36,254 nt of DNA from Pseudomonadota bacterium (GCA_022545455.1 JACZQZ010000012.1:1-36254); one strand, 5' to 3'; counted from the first letter of the stretch, positions 20,395-29,242 are shown. Numbers and translations are program-made. Notes: a model not told the origin generated them from the letters alone.

Positions 20395-21225
20395 TCAGAC
20401 GTCGTACGGCGGCCGGTCGAGCCCGGCCGGGGAAAGGGTGAAGACCTCGTAGCCGTCGGCGGTGACGCCGAGGGAGTGCTCGAACTGGGCCGACAGCGAA
20501 CGGTCCCTGGTCACCGCCGTCCAGCCGTCGTCCTTCACCTTCACCGGATAGCGCCCCGCGTTGATCATGGGCTCGATGGTGAAGAACATGCCCTCCTTCA
20601 GGACTTCGCCTTCGCCCGGCTGGCCGAAATGCATGACGTTGGGGGCTTCGTGGAACACGCGCCCCAGGCCGTGGCCGCAGAAGTCCCGCACCACCGAGAA
20701 GCGCTGGGATTCGACGAAATCCTGTATGGCGTGTCCGATATCGCCCACCGTCGCCCCCGGCCGGACCACCTTGATGCCGCGCCACATGGCCTCGAAGGTA
20801 ACGTCCACCAGGCGCCGGGCCTTGACGCTGATATCGCCGGCATCGCCGAGGAAAAACATGCGGCTGGTGTCGCCGTGCCAGCCGTCGAGGATGACGGTGA
20901 CGTCGATGTTGAGGATGTCGCCGTCCGAAAGCCTCTTTGCCCCGGGAATGCCGTGACACACCACGTGGTTGACCGAGGTGCAGATGGACTTGGGAAAGCC
21001 CCGGTAGCCCAGGGGCGCCGGGACCGCGTCGTGGGAGACGATGAAGTCGTGGCAAAGTCTGTCCAGCTCCTCCGTCGTCACGCCCGTCTTCACATGGGGC
21101 GTGATGAAGTCCAGGGTTTCGGCGCCCAGCCGCCCGGCCTTGCGCATGCCCTCGAAGTCTTCGGCGCCGTGGACCGTGATCAGCCGCTCGCCGGCGGCAA
21201 TGAAATCCGCGCTCATGTCGCTCAT
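20395..21225 (-). CDS. map: type I methionyl aminopeptidase
   Basis: MSDMSADFIAAGERLITVHGAEDFEGMRKAGRLGAETLDFI…; HGIPGAKRLSDGDILNIDVTVILDGWHGDTSRMFFLGD; CGHGLGRVFHEAPNVMHFG. Confidence 0.96.
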   Translation of the reverse strand: MSDMSADFIAAGERLITVHGAEDFEGMRKAGRLGAETLDFITPHVKTGVTTEELDRLCHDFIVSHDAVPAPLGYRGFPKSICTSVNHVVCHGIPGAKRLSDGDILNIDVTVILDGWHGDTSRMFFLGDAGDISVKARRLVDVTFEAMWRGIKVVRPGATVGDIGHAIQDFVESQRFSVVRDFCGHGLGRVFHEAPNVMHFGQPGEGEVLKEGMFFTIEPMINAGRYPVKVKDDGWTAVTRDRSLSAQFEHSLGVTADGYEVFTLSPAGLDRPPYDV

Positions 21226-21257
21226 GGATCGATTCCGTCCTTCCGCATGGCGGTCCT

Positions 21258-21986
21258 TCATGTCCCGGCGCTTCCGCAAAGTGCCATTTCCACCGGCGCG
21301 GCCACTTCGATTCCGGTCACCGACAGTGTGCAACCGTAGCACAAAGCCTCCACCCCGGCCGCCATCGACTGGTCCAGGGTGGCGGCATAGGCGGGATCGA
21401 TATCCGCGGCAATGGAAAAATTCGCCCCGTCCTCGCGCTGCACCAGGTACACCATCACGGCGCGCTTCCCTTGGCGGGCCATCTCCGCCAGCTCGACAAG
21501 GTGCTTCGTGCCCCGGGCCGTAACCGAGTCCGGAAATTCGACCGGCGCGTCCGCGCCACCGCCGCGCTTCATGGTCACGTTCTTGACCTCGACGAAACAT
21601 GTGGGAAGACCGTCGTCCTCAAGCAACAGGTCGATGCGTGAGTTGCGCCCGTACTTGACCTCGCGGCGCAGGGACCCATAGCCGGCCAGCTCGGCGATGG
21701 CTCCATTGCGCACGGACTCCTCCACCAGCCGGTTGGGGTGGGCGGTGTTGATGCCCACGAGTACGCCGCCGACGCGGATCATCTCCCAGGTGTAGCGCAG
21801 CTTGCGGTCGGGATTGCGGGCCGGCGACAGCCACACCTCCGAACCCGGCTCGTTGACGCTCAGCATGGACCCGGGATTGGGGCAGTGCGCGGTGACCACC
21901 TCTCCGCTGTCCAGCTCCACGTCGGCCAAAAAACGCTTGTAGCGCTTGATCAGCCTGCCGCGGATCAGGGGATCGGGAAACTTCAT
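21258..21986 (-). CDS. sfsA: DNA/RNA nuclease SfsA
   Basis: MKFPDPLIRGRLIKRYKRFLADVELDSGEVVTAHCPNPGSMLSVNEPGSEVWLSPA… RIDLLLEDDGLPTCFVEVKNVTM. Confidence 0.96.
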   Translation of the reverse strand: MKFPDPLIRGRLIKRYKRFLADVELDSGEVVTAHCPNPGSMLSVNEPGSEVWLSPARNPDRKLRYTWEMIRVGGVLVGINTAHPNRLVEESVRNGAIAELAGYGSLRREVKYGRNSRIDLLLEDDGLPTCFVEVKNVTMKRGGGADAPVEFPDSVTARGTKHLVELAEMARQGKRAVMVYLVQREDGANFSIAADIDPAYAATLDQSMAAGVEALCYGCTLSVTGIEVAAPVEMALCGSAGT

Positions 21987-22023
21987 GGATGGGAAACTAC
22001 CCGGCGCCGCAGGCTGATGGCAA

Positions 22024-22932
22024 TCAGCGCGGCTTCGCCTTTTCCCCGGCGGGTATCTCGACCGTGCCCAGGGCCTCGGCCAGGCGCGTCTTGGCGCTGC
22101 CGGGACTGAGCGGTTTCTGCTGGGAGGGGTGCGGCGCCCAGGCGGTGAGGGTGATCACGTGGAAGGTGGCGGGGACGCGGCCCGCCGAATCGCCGAACAT
22201 CTGGCGGTACGCGTCCGCCGCGGCCTCGAGGGTGGCGCGGCGGGTCCACGTCTTCCGCCTCTCGACGACGGCGTTGCTTTCCCCCATGCCGCGCAGGTCG
22301 CTCATCAGGCCGGCGAGATCGCCATAGGATACCGTGATGGTGTCCGAATCCGCCACCGGCAGGGCGAAGCCGGCGCGCTGCAGGAGGTCGCCGGCGTCGC
22401 GCACGTCGGCGAACGGGGAGACACGCGGGCTGAGGCCGCCTTCCCCGGCGATCTCGGCCTCGGCCAGGGCGGCGCGAAGCTCCTCCAGGGTGTTCCCGCC
22501 GAGCATGGCGGCGAGAAACAGCCCGTCCGGTTTAAGCGCCCGGCGGATCTGCACCAGGGTGCCCGGCAGGTCGTTGATCCAATGCAGGCTCAGGCAGCTT
22601 ACGATCAGGTCGAAGCACCCTGCGGCGAAGGGCAGGAGCTCCTCGTCGGCGGCCAGGCTCAAGGGCCCCGCCCGCCGGGCCATTTCCGGCGACAGGTCGC
22701 ACTGCACCAGGGTCTCGATGCCGCCCCGGCCGTTCAGCAGCCGTCCCAGTCCGCCGCCGTGGCAGCCGAGGTCGAGGGCGACGGGAAAACGCCGCGTGAT
22801 GTCGTCGAGCCGGTCCGCCAGGCGCTCGCCCACCTCGCGCAGGAGGAAGTCGTGGTCCTCCAGCCCCGCCGCCGCGCGGTCCCGGTGGCGGCGCACCGTC
22901 GCGCGGTCGAACACGTGCATTGTTTCGGACAT
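22024..22932 (-). CDS. class I SAM-dependent methyltransferase, BioC/NDUFAF5-like
   Basis: ALDLGCHGGGLGRLLNGRG; SCLSLHWINDLPGTLVQIRRALKPDGLFLAAMLGGNTLEELRAAL. Confidence 0.88.
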   Translation of the reverse strand: MSETMHVFDRATVRRHRDRAAAGLEDHDFLLREVGERLADRLDDITRRFPVALDLGCHGGGLGRLLNGRGGIETLVQCDLSPEMARRAGPLSLAADEELLPFAAGCFDLIVSCLSLHWINDLPGTLVQIRRALKPDGLFLAAMLGGNTLEELRAALAEAEIAGEGGLSPRVSPFADVRDAGDLLQRAGFALPVADSDTITVSYGDLAGLMSDLRGMGESNAVVERRKTWTRRATLEAAADAYRQMFGDSAGRVPATFHVITLTAWAPHPSQQKPLSPGSAKTRLAEALGTVEIPAGEKAKPR

Positions 22933-23035
22933 GCCGCCCTTCCCCGTTTCCCCGGCATTTCTCCTTAGTGTATCATGGTGTTTACCGTGCCACTTTAGAA
23001 CAGCGAATTAGGCGGGGGACGGGGACAACGCCACG

Positions 23036-23833
23036 ATGATGAACGGACACGCTCACCAGGCGCCGGGTCCGGACGCTCCGGTGCGGGGGGGAGTCGCGGC
23101 CTCCCTCGGCCGTTTCGCCACCCGCACCCTCGATGTCCTGCTGCCGCCCCAGTGCCTGCGCTGCGGCGCCATGGTCGACGCGCCCGGCGTGCTCTGCGCG
23201 CCGTGCTGGGAGCGGATCGTTTTCCTCGGCCCGCCCGAGTGCGAGTCCTGCGGCCTGCCCTTCGAATACGATGCGGGCGAAGGCGCGCTCTGCGGCGCCT
23301 GTACGCGCCAGCGTCCTCCCTACCGGCGGGCGCGGGCGGCGATGGTGTACGACGACGCCAGCCGCCGGCTGGTCCTCGCCTTCAAGCACGGCGACCGCAC
23401 CGATACGGCGCCGGCGTTCGGCCGCTGGCTGGTCCGCGCCGGGGGCGACCTGATCGCCGACGCCGACGTGGTGGCGCCGGTGCCGCTCCATTGGACGCGG
23501 CTGTTCGCCCGCCGCTACAACCAGGCGGCGCTGCTCGGCCACGCCGTGGGGCGCCTCGCCGGGATCCCGGTCGTTCCCGACGTGCTGGTCCGCCACCGGC
23601 GCACGCCGTCCCAGGGCCGGCTCAGCCCGTCGGCGCGCCACAGGAACCTGCGCGGCGCCTTCGCCGTGGCCCCTTCCCGCGCCGCGGCGATCAAGGGGCG
23701 GCGGGTGCTGCTCATCGACGATGTCCTGACCACGGGCGCCACGGCGGCGGCGTGTACGCGCACCCTGCTCAGGGCCGGCGCCAGGGCCGTCGACGTGCTG
23801 ACCCTGGCGCGGGTCGTGCGGCCGGCGGTTTGA
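23036..23833 (+). CDS. comF: ComF family protein (double zinc ribbon + phosphoribosyltransferase domain)
   Basis: PQCLRCGAMVD…LCAPCW; CESCGLPFE…LCGACTRQRPPYRRARAAMVYDDASRRLVLAFKHGDRTD; RRVLLIDDVLTTGATAAA. Confidence 0.94.
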   Translation: MMNGHAHQAPGPDAPVRGGVAASLGRFATRTLDVLLPPQCLRCGAMVDAPGVLCAPCWERIVFLGPPECESCGLPFEYDAGEGALCGACTRQRPPYRRARAAMVYDDASRRLVLAFKHGDRTDTAPAFGRWLVRAGGDLIADADVVAPVPLHWTRLFARRYNQAALLGHAVGRLAGIPVVPDVLVRHRRTPSQGRLSPSARHRNLRGAFAVAPSRAAAIKGRRVLLIDDVLTTGATAAACTRTLLRAGARAVDVLTLARVVRPAV

Positions 23834-23866
23834 ATGTCATCGGCAACGGCGCACGAACGCCCCTCT

Positions 23867-24123
23867 AGTGGCCTGTATCAGCTAAAGTGCACCCCTACGA
23901 TCGCTTTTCCCGTTTCCCCGGCAGGAGGGGAGGCGCAGTCGATGCGGGGCCATCGGCAAGCCTTCCCGACGCCCCGGGGGGCCCCCGGGGGGTGTCCCCC
24001 CGACACCGTATGCGGGGGGCGCCCCCGCGACCCCCGGGGGAGCGGGAAAAGCGACCCGAAGGGCGGCGTTGCGAGGCTTCCGGACGTCGTCGTAGGGATA
24101 CAATTTAGCTGATGCAGGCCACT
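23867..24123 (+). repeat. MITE-like element, copy 2 (257 bp)
   Basis: TIRs AGTGGCCTGTATCAGCTAAAGTG … CAATTTAGCTGATGCAGGCCACT; CTAG at both ends (23865-23868 and 24122-24125). Confidence 0.9.
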
Positions 24124-24133
24124 AGTCCCGTGC

Positions 24134-24430
24134 ATGGGGGAACGAAACTTGGCCGAGGTTGATATCTACACGACGCCGTTTTGCGGCTTTTGCTATCGCG
24201 CCAAGGCGCTCCTCGAAGGGAAGGGCGTGCGCTTCACCGAGATCGACGTGACGGTGACGCCGGGGGCGCGGCGGGAGATGATGGAACGCGCCGGGGGCAA
24301 CCGGAAGGTCCCCCAGATTTTCGTCGACGGCCGCCACCTGGGCGGGTGCGAGGAACTGTTCGATCTGGAGTCCCGGGGGGCGCTCGACTCCCTCCTCGGC
24401 GCACCGGCGGAACCCGGGTGCGCGCCATGA
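24134..24430 (+). CDS. grxC: Grx3-family glutaredoxin
   Basis: AEVDIYTTPFCGFCYRAKALLEGKGVRFTEIDV… VPQIFVDGRHLGGCEELFDLE; true start may be TTG 24149. Confidence 0.94.
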   Translation: MGERNLAEVDIYTTPFCGFCYRAKALLEGKGVRFTEIDVTVTPGARREMMERAGGNRKVPQIFVDGRHLGGCEELFDLESRGALDSLLGAPAEPGCAP

Positions 24431-25245
24431 CCGGAACCTTCAAGGCCGCCTGCGTACAGACCAATTCGTCCCGCGACATCGCCCCCAGCGTGGAAGCCGC
24501 CTGCGAGGCGGTGCGCGCGGCGCGCGGCGAAGGGGCGGACCTGATCCTGTTGCCGGAAAACGTCTCCATGGTGGAGCCGCGCGGCCGGCTCGTCCGCGAG
24601 AAGGCGGCGCCCGAGGACGAACACCCGGCGCTGGCTGCCTTTCAAGACCTGGCGCGCGAGACCGGGGCCTGGTTGCTGGTCGGCTCCCTCACCGTCAGGC
24701 TTGCCGGGGACAAGGTGGCCAACCGGTCGTTGCTGCTCGACGCCACGGGCGCGGTCGTCGCCCGGTACGACAAGATCCACATGTTCGACGTCGACCTGGG
24801 GGACGGGGAGAGCTACCGGGAATCGGCCATCTTCGAGCCCGGCGGACGGTCCGTGCTGGCCGAGACGCCGTGGGGCCCGATGGGCATGACCGTGTGCTAC
24901 GATCTGCGGTTTCCCCATCTGTACCGGCAACTGGCCAAGGGCGGGGCGCGCTTCCTCACGGTGCCGTCGGCCTTCACCCGGACCACGGGACAGGCCCATT
25001 GGCACGTCTTGCTGCGCGCCCGCGCCATCGAGAACGGCTGCTTCGTCTTCGCCCCGGCCCAGTGCGGCGTCCATGCCGAGGGCCGGCGGACCTTCGGCCA
25101 TTCGCTGATCGTCGATCCCTGGGGCACGGTGCTGGCGGACGGCGGCGAGGACGTGGGCGTCGTCACCGCCGATATCGACCCCGCGATGGAAAGCGAAGCC
25201 CGCCGGAAGATCCCGTCCCTCACCCACGACCGGCCCTTCGACTGA
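24427..25245 (+). CDS. carbon-nitrogen hydrolase (Nit1/Nit2-like amidase)
   Basis: MTGTFKAACVQTNSSRDIAPSVE…LILLPENV; MGMTVCYDLRFPHLYRQLAKGGARFLTVPSAFT; ATGA overlap with grxC stop. Confidence 0.94.
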   Translation: MTGTFKAACVQTNSSRDIAPSVEAACEAVRAARGEGADLILLPENVSMVEPRGRLVREKAAPEDEHPALAAFQDLARETGAWLLVGSLTVRLAGDKVANRSLLLDATGAVVARYDKIHMFDVDLGDGESYRESAIFEPGGRSVLAETPWGPMGMTVCYDLRFPHLYRQLAKGGARFLTVPSAFTRTTGQAHWHVLLRARAIENGCFVFAPAQCGVHAEGRRTFGHSLIVDPWGTVLADGGEDVGVVTADIDPAMESEARRKIPSLTHDRPFD

Positions 25246-25256
25246 GATCAAGCGGA

Positions 25257-25871
25257 CTACGCCGGGTCTACCCGGTGCGGCTCGGGCTCGCCGTCCCCGC
25301 GGGTGCCGGCGTCCAGGTCGTTGACCGCGCAGATGCGCTGGATCACGCCGGGAATGGGACCCCTTTGCACGATGCCGTGCTCATAGGCGATCACCTGCAG
25401 CCGGCCCCGCACCAGGTCCACAAGCTCGCCGCCGCGCAGCAGGTGATCGGGGTTGCGCGGGCGGGCGAACCGTTCGTTGCCGCGGGCGAACGTTTCGTAG
25501 ATCAACACCCCGCCCGTTTCGACGGCCGCGAGGAGGAGGGGAAACAGGGGACGGTGCAGATAGTTGGCGACCACGACGCCGGCGAACGTGCGCCCGGCGA
25601 AAGGCCACGGGTCGCCGCCCTCAAGGTCCGCCCGGACGACCTCGGCCTTGGGCTCGGCGGCAAGGTCGGCCACCGGCCCGACGTCCCGGTCCACCGCCAC
25701 CACGGCGTATCCAAGGCCCAGGAAGTGGCGCGCGTGGCGGCCCCCGCCGCAGGCCACATCGAGCACCGTTCCGCCCTTGGGCACCAGGGCGGCGAAGCGC
25801 CGGACCCAAGGCGAGGGCTCGGTTACGCTCAGGTGACGGGACGTGCGGGGCGGCTGGCGGGCCTTTTCCAT
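25257..25871 (-). CDS. class I SAM-dependent methyltransferase (TehB-like)
   Basis: GGTVLDVACGGGRHARHFLGLGYAVVAVDRDVGPVADLA; FAGVVVANYLHRPLFPLLLAAVETGGVLIYETFARGNERFARP. Confidence 0.85.
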   Translation of the reverse strand: MEKARQPPRTSRHLSVTEPSPWVRRFAALVPKGGTVLDVACGGGRHARHFLGLGYAVVAVDRDVGPVADLAAEPKAEVVRADLEGGDPWPFAGRTFAGVVVANYLHRPLFPLLLAAVETGGVLIYETFARGNERFARPRNPDHLLRGGELVDLVRGRLQVIAYEHGIVQRGPIPGVIQRICAVNDLDAGTRGDGEPEPHRVDPA

Positions 25872-25895
25872 TTATTAACCGCTTGCGCCATATCA

Positions 25896-25924
25896 TTGGC
25901 AAATTCGGAATTCAATATTATAAT
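25896..25924 (+). promoter_or_regulatory. near-consensus sigma70-type promoter upstream of the DUF1178 gene
   Basis: TTGGCA (25896-25901), 17-bp spacer, TATAAT (25919-25924), 38 bp before ATG 25963. Confidence 0.6.
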
Positions 25925-25962
25925 ATAAACAGTCATTTAGCGTGGAACGTCGGCAGAGGGCC

Positions 25963-26391
25963 ATGATCCTTTACCAGCTCGCATGCACCAACGCCCACCA
26001 GTTCGAGGCTTGGTTCCGTAATATCGCCACCTACGACGCGCAAAGCGCGGCGGGGGACATCATGTGTCCGTTCTGTGGCAGCACCGGCGTGACCAAGGCG
26101 CCCATGGCGCCCAACGTGGCCACCGGCGTGTACAAAGGCGTCACGACCGAAACCCGGGCCAGGGAGGTGGCGGAACAGATCATGCGGGCCGTCCGCAGGC
26201 TGCACCGGCACGTCGAGGAAAACTGCGAATACGTGGGTGACAGGTTCGCCGAGGAAGCGCGGAGCATCCATTTCGGGGAAACCGAGGAGCGCGACATCTA
26301 CGGCGAGGCGACCGACCAGGAAGCAACGGAACTGGACGAGGAAGGGATCGAGTTCCACCGCATTCCCTGGACACCGCGCCGGGACAGCTGA
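25963..26391 (+). CDS. DUF1178 family protein
   Basis: MILYQLACTNAHQFEAWFRNIATYDAQSAAGDIMCPFCGSTGVTKAPMAPNV. Confidence 0.92.
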   Translation: MILYQLACTNAHQFEAWFRNIATYDAQSAAGDIMCPFCGSTGVTKAPMAPNVATGVYKGVTTETRAREVAEQIMRAVRRLHRHVEENCEYVGDRFAEEARSIHFGETEERDIYGEATDQEATELDEEGIEFHRIPWTPRRDS

Positions 26392-26483
26392 GATTTCCCC
26401 GCCGCGGGCGCGGCCCCGGCATCCCGGGTTCTCATTACGATCGGTCTGGTTAGGAAGCTCCAATTGCCAGCGGGGACAGGCCA

Positions 26484-27221
26484 CTAGCCCTTGACCGCGA
26501 ACGCCAGGTAATTCACGGCCACATCCGAGCTCAGGTACCAGTCGTCCCTGAGGGGCCCGTAGGTCATCCCTTTCAGGACGACGATCTCGACACCATGGGC
26601 GCGCAGGCCGGCGGCGAGCTCCGATGGCCTGACGAATTTGCGCCAGTCATGGGTGCCGGGGGGAATCCAGCGCAGCACGTACTCCGCCCCCACCTTGGCC
26701 AGCGCAAGGGATTTCAAGGTGCGGTTGATGGTCGATACCACCATCACCCCGCCCGGCTTGACCAGGGTGCAGCAGGCCTCGTGAAAGGCGTCCAGGTCGG
26801 CGACGTGCTCCACCACCTCCATGTTCAACACCACATCGAACCGCGGCCCTTCCCCGGCCAGCACTTCGGGCAGGACGCAGCGGTAATCGATGTCGAGACC
26901 GCTTTGTGCGGCGTGAAGTCCGGCGACGCGGACGTTTTGTTCCGCCGCGTCGATGCCGGTGACGCCGGCGCCCAGGCGCCGCATGGGTTCGCTCAGCAGG
27001 CCGCCGCCGCAGCCGATGTCGAGAAGGTCGAGCCCGCGGAACGGCTGCCCGGCCGACCCGTCGAGGCGGAAATGGCCGACCACGCGGTCGCGGATGAAGG
27101 CGATCCGCACCGGGTTGAGCTGGTGAAGCGGCCTGAATTCGCCGTCCGCCTCCCACCAGGCGTCGGCCATGGCGGCGAAGCGGGCGATTTCGTCGGCGGA
27201 CGCGGTTCCGCTCCGGCTCAT
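26484..27221 (-). CDS. ubiG: bifunctional 2-polyprenyl-6-hydroxyphenol methylase / 3-demethylubiquinol 3-O-methyltransferase
   Basis: [31 protein letters not shown]…[32 protein letters not shown]…; start [12 protein letters not shown] at 27221 (upstream M at 27311 possible). Confidence 0.95.
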   Translation of the reverse strand: MSRSGTASADEIARFAAMADAWWEADGEFRPLHQLNPVRIAFIRDRVVGHFRLDGSAGQPFRGLDLLDIGCGGGLLSEPMRRLGAGVTGIDAAEQNVRVAGLHAAQSGLDIDYRCVLPEVLAGEGPRFDVVLNMEVVEHVADLDAFHEACCTLVKPGGVMVVSTINRTLKSLALAKVGAEYVLRWIPPGTHDWRKFVRPSELAAGLRAHGVEIVVLKGMTYGPLRDDWYLSSDVAVNYLAFAVKG

Positions 27222-27336
27222 TCGTGTCTTCGGGTGGGGCGTGCGGGCCACCGGTTCCTCCCTGGCAGGCCTCCCGTCGGCAGTGAGAGTATGGATAGAC
27301 GCCCGCCGCACCGCAACCGGCTCGGTGCAAAGCCCT

Positions 27337-27602
27337 AGTGGCCTTTATCAGCTAAATTGCGCCCATACGACGGCGTTGCGAGGTTTCCGGCTAGGAGCGC
27401 GTCGCGCCTTGGTGTGCGTGCACCACAAGCGGCGCGCGACGACGTCCGGAAGCCTCGCAACGCCGCCCTTCGGGTCGCTTTTCCCGCCTCCTCGGGGCGT
27501 CGGGAAGGCTTGCCGATGGCCCCGCATCGCTTACGCCTCCCCTCCTGCCGAGGAAACGGGAAAAGCGATCGTATGGGTGCACTTTAGCTGATAAAGGCCA
27601 CT
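27337..27602 (-). repeat. MITE-like element, copy 3 (266 bp), opposite orientation to copies 1 and 2
   Basis: TIRs AGTGGCCTTTATCAGCTAAATTGC … GTGCACTTTAGCTGATAAAGGCCACT; CTAG at 27335-27338, CTTG at 27601-27604; interior matches copies 1 and 2 as reverse complement. Confidence 0.9.
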
Positions 27603-27692
27603 TGGAAACAGCCGCATGCATCTCCCAAAGCCTTCCCATGGGGATGCCGTTGCGGTATGGGAAGCCGGGACGACCGTCAGGGAAGATAGGCG

Positions 27693-28913
27693 ATGGCCCG
27701 GATCGTTCAAAAATTCGGCGGCACTTCGGTCGCGGACGTCGACCGCATCAAAACCGTTGCCCAACGGGTGAAAAACGAAGTGGACGCCGGCAACCAGGTG
27801 GCGGTGGTGCTTTCGGCCATGGCCGGTGTCACCAACCAACTGATCACCTATGCCAGCGAGATCAGCAGCCTGCACGACGCCCGCGAATACGACGCCGTGG
27901 TGTCGACCGGCGAGCAGGTCACCGCGGGCCTGCTGGCGCTGGCGCTTCAGGACAAGGGCGTCGCCGCCCGCTCCTGGCAGGGATGGCAGATCCCCATCCG
28001 TACCGACGGCGTCCACGGCAAGGCCCGCATCATGGGCATCGAGACCGAGGAGCTGGAGCGCCGCCTGGCGCTGGGCGAGGTCCCGGTCGTCACGGGATTC
28101 CAGGGGCTCGGCCCCGACAACCGGATCACCACGTTGGGCCGGGGCGGTTCCGATACCAGCGCGGTGGCGCTGGCGGCGGCGCTAAAGGCCGACCGGTGCG
28201 ATATCCATACCGACGTGGACGGGGTGTATACGACCGATCCACGTATCGTTGCCGGGGCGCGGAAGCTCGATAAGATCACCTATGAAGAAATGCTGGAGAT
28301 GGCGTCCGCGGGGACCAAGGTCCTGCAGACCCGGGCCGTGGAACTGGCCATGAAGCGCGGTGTGCGCCTCCAGGTTCTGTCCAGTTACGCCGATGGCGCA
28401 GGCACGCTGGTCGTTGATGAGGATGAGATCGTGGAAAAGGAAATGATCAGCGGGATCGCATACAACCGGGACGAGGCCAAGATCACCCTCATCGGGGTCG
28501 CCGACCGGCCCGGCGTCGCCGCCGGCATCTTCGGGCCCCTGGCCGAGGCCGGTATCAACGTGGATATGATCGTCCAGAACGTATCGGCGGACGGCAAGGC
28601 GACCGACCTGACGTTCACGGTGGCCAAGGGCGATCTGGGCCGCGCCGTCCGCGTCGTCGAGGAATTGCGCGACGCCCTCGGGTATGCCGATCTGGTTTAC
28701 GACCCGAACGTGGTGAAGGTGGCGGTCATCGGCGTCGGGATGCGCAGCCACGCCGGCGTCGCCCAGCGCATGTTTCAAGCCCTGGCCGACAAGGGAATCA
28801 ATATCCAGGTGATCTCGACGTCGGAAATCAAGGTGAGTGTGCTGATCGCCGAAGAGTACACCGAGCTGGCCCTCAGGTCTCTGCACGCGGCATACGGTTT
28901 CGAGGACGACTGA
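27693..28913 (+). CDS. lysC: aspartate kinase
   Basis: [27 protein letters not shown]… [52 protein letters not shown]-terminal ACT domains. Confidence 0.97.
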   Translation: MARIVQKFGGTSVADVDRIKTVAQRVKNEVDAGNQVAVVLSAMAGVTNQLITYASEISSLHDAREYDAVVSTGEQVTAGLLALALQDKGVAARSWQGWQIPIRTDGVHGKARIMGIETEELERRLALGEVPVVTGFQGLGPDNRITTLGRGGSDTSAVALAAALKADRCDIHTDVDGVYTTDPRIVAGARKLDKITYEEMLEMASAGTKVLQTRAVELAMKRGVRLQVLSSYADGAGTLVVDEDEIVEKEMISGIAYNRDEAKITLIGVADRPGVAAGIFGPLAEAGINVDMIVQNVSADGKATDLTFTVAKGDLGRAVRVVEELRDALGYADLVYDPNVVKVAVIGVGMRSHAGVAQRMFQALADKGINIQVISTSEIKVSVLIAEEYTELALRSLHAAYGFEDD

Positions 28914-29242
28914 GGCCATGGCGTCGGCCGGGCCGGGCGTTCGCGGCATCTCCATGGCCCCGACGGGTGCCGGACCCGTGAAGATCAACAATCGGAAGTC
29001 CTTCCGTCGCCTTGTTAAGAGACGACATGAATTCCCATTGCGGTCACGCCCGGCGCAGTATTCGCGAGAGATTCAAGGCCTTCGCGAAAGACCATGAAGT
29101 GGTGGCTTAACAGGTCTTCAACAGCATGTTCAGGCGCCTGTGTTTCGGTCTTGAATTTTCTCGACAGTTGTTGAGAATAGGAGCACTTTTTGTGAGAAAT
29201 TCCCGGGGCTGGCCACCATCTAACCCGTAACCTTAATTTCCT

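Noticed and set aside
23036-23833. comF as evidence of an active competence system
   Set aside because: ComF-family genes are widespread in alphaproteobacteria without other competence genes nearby; none seen here.
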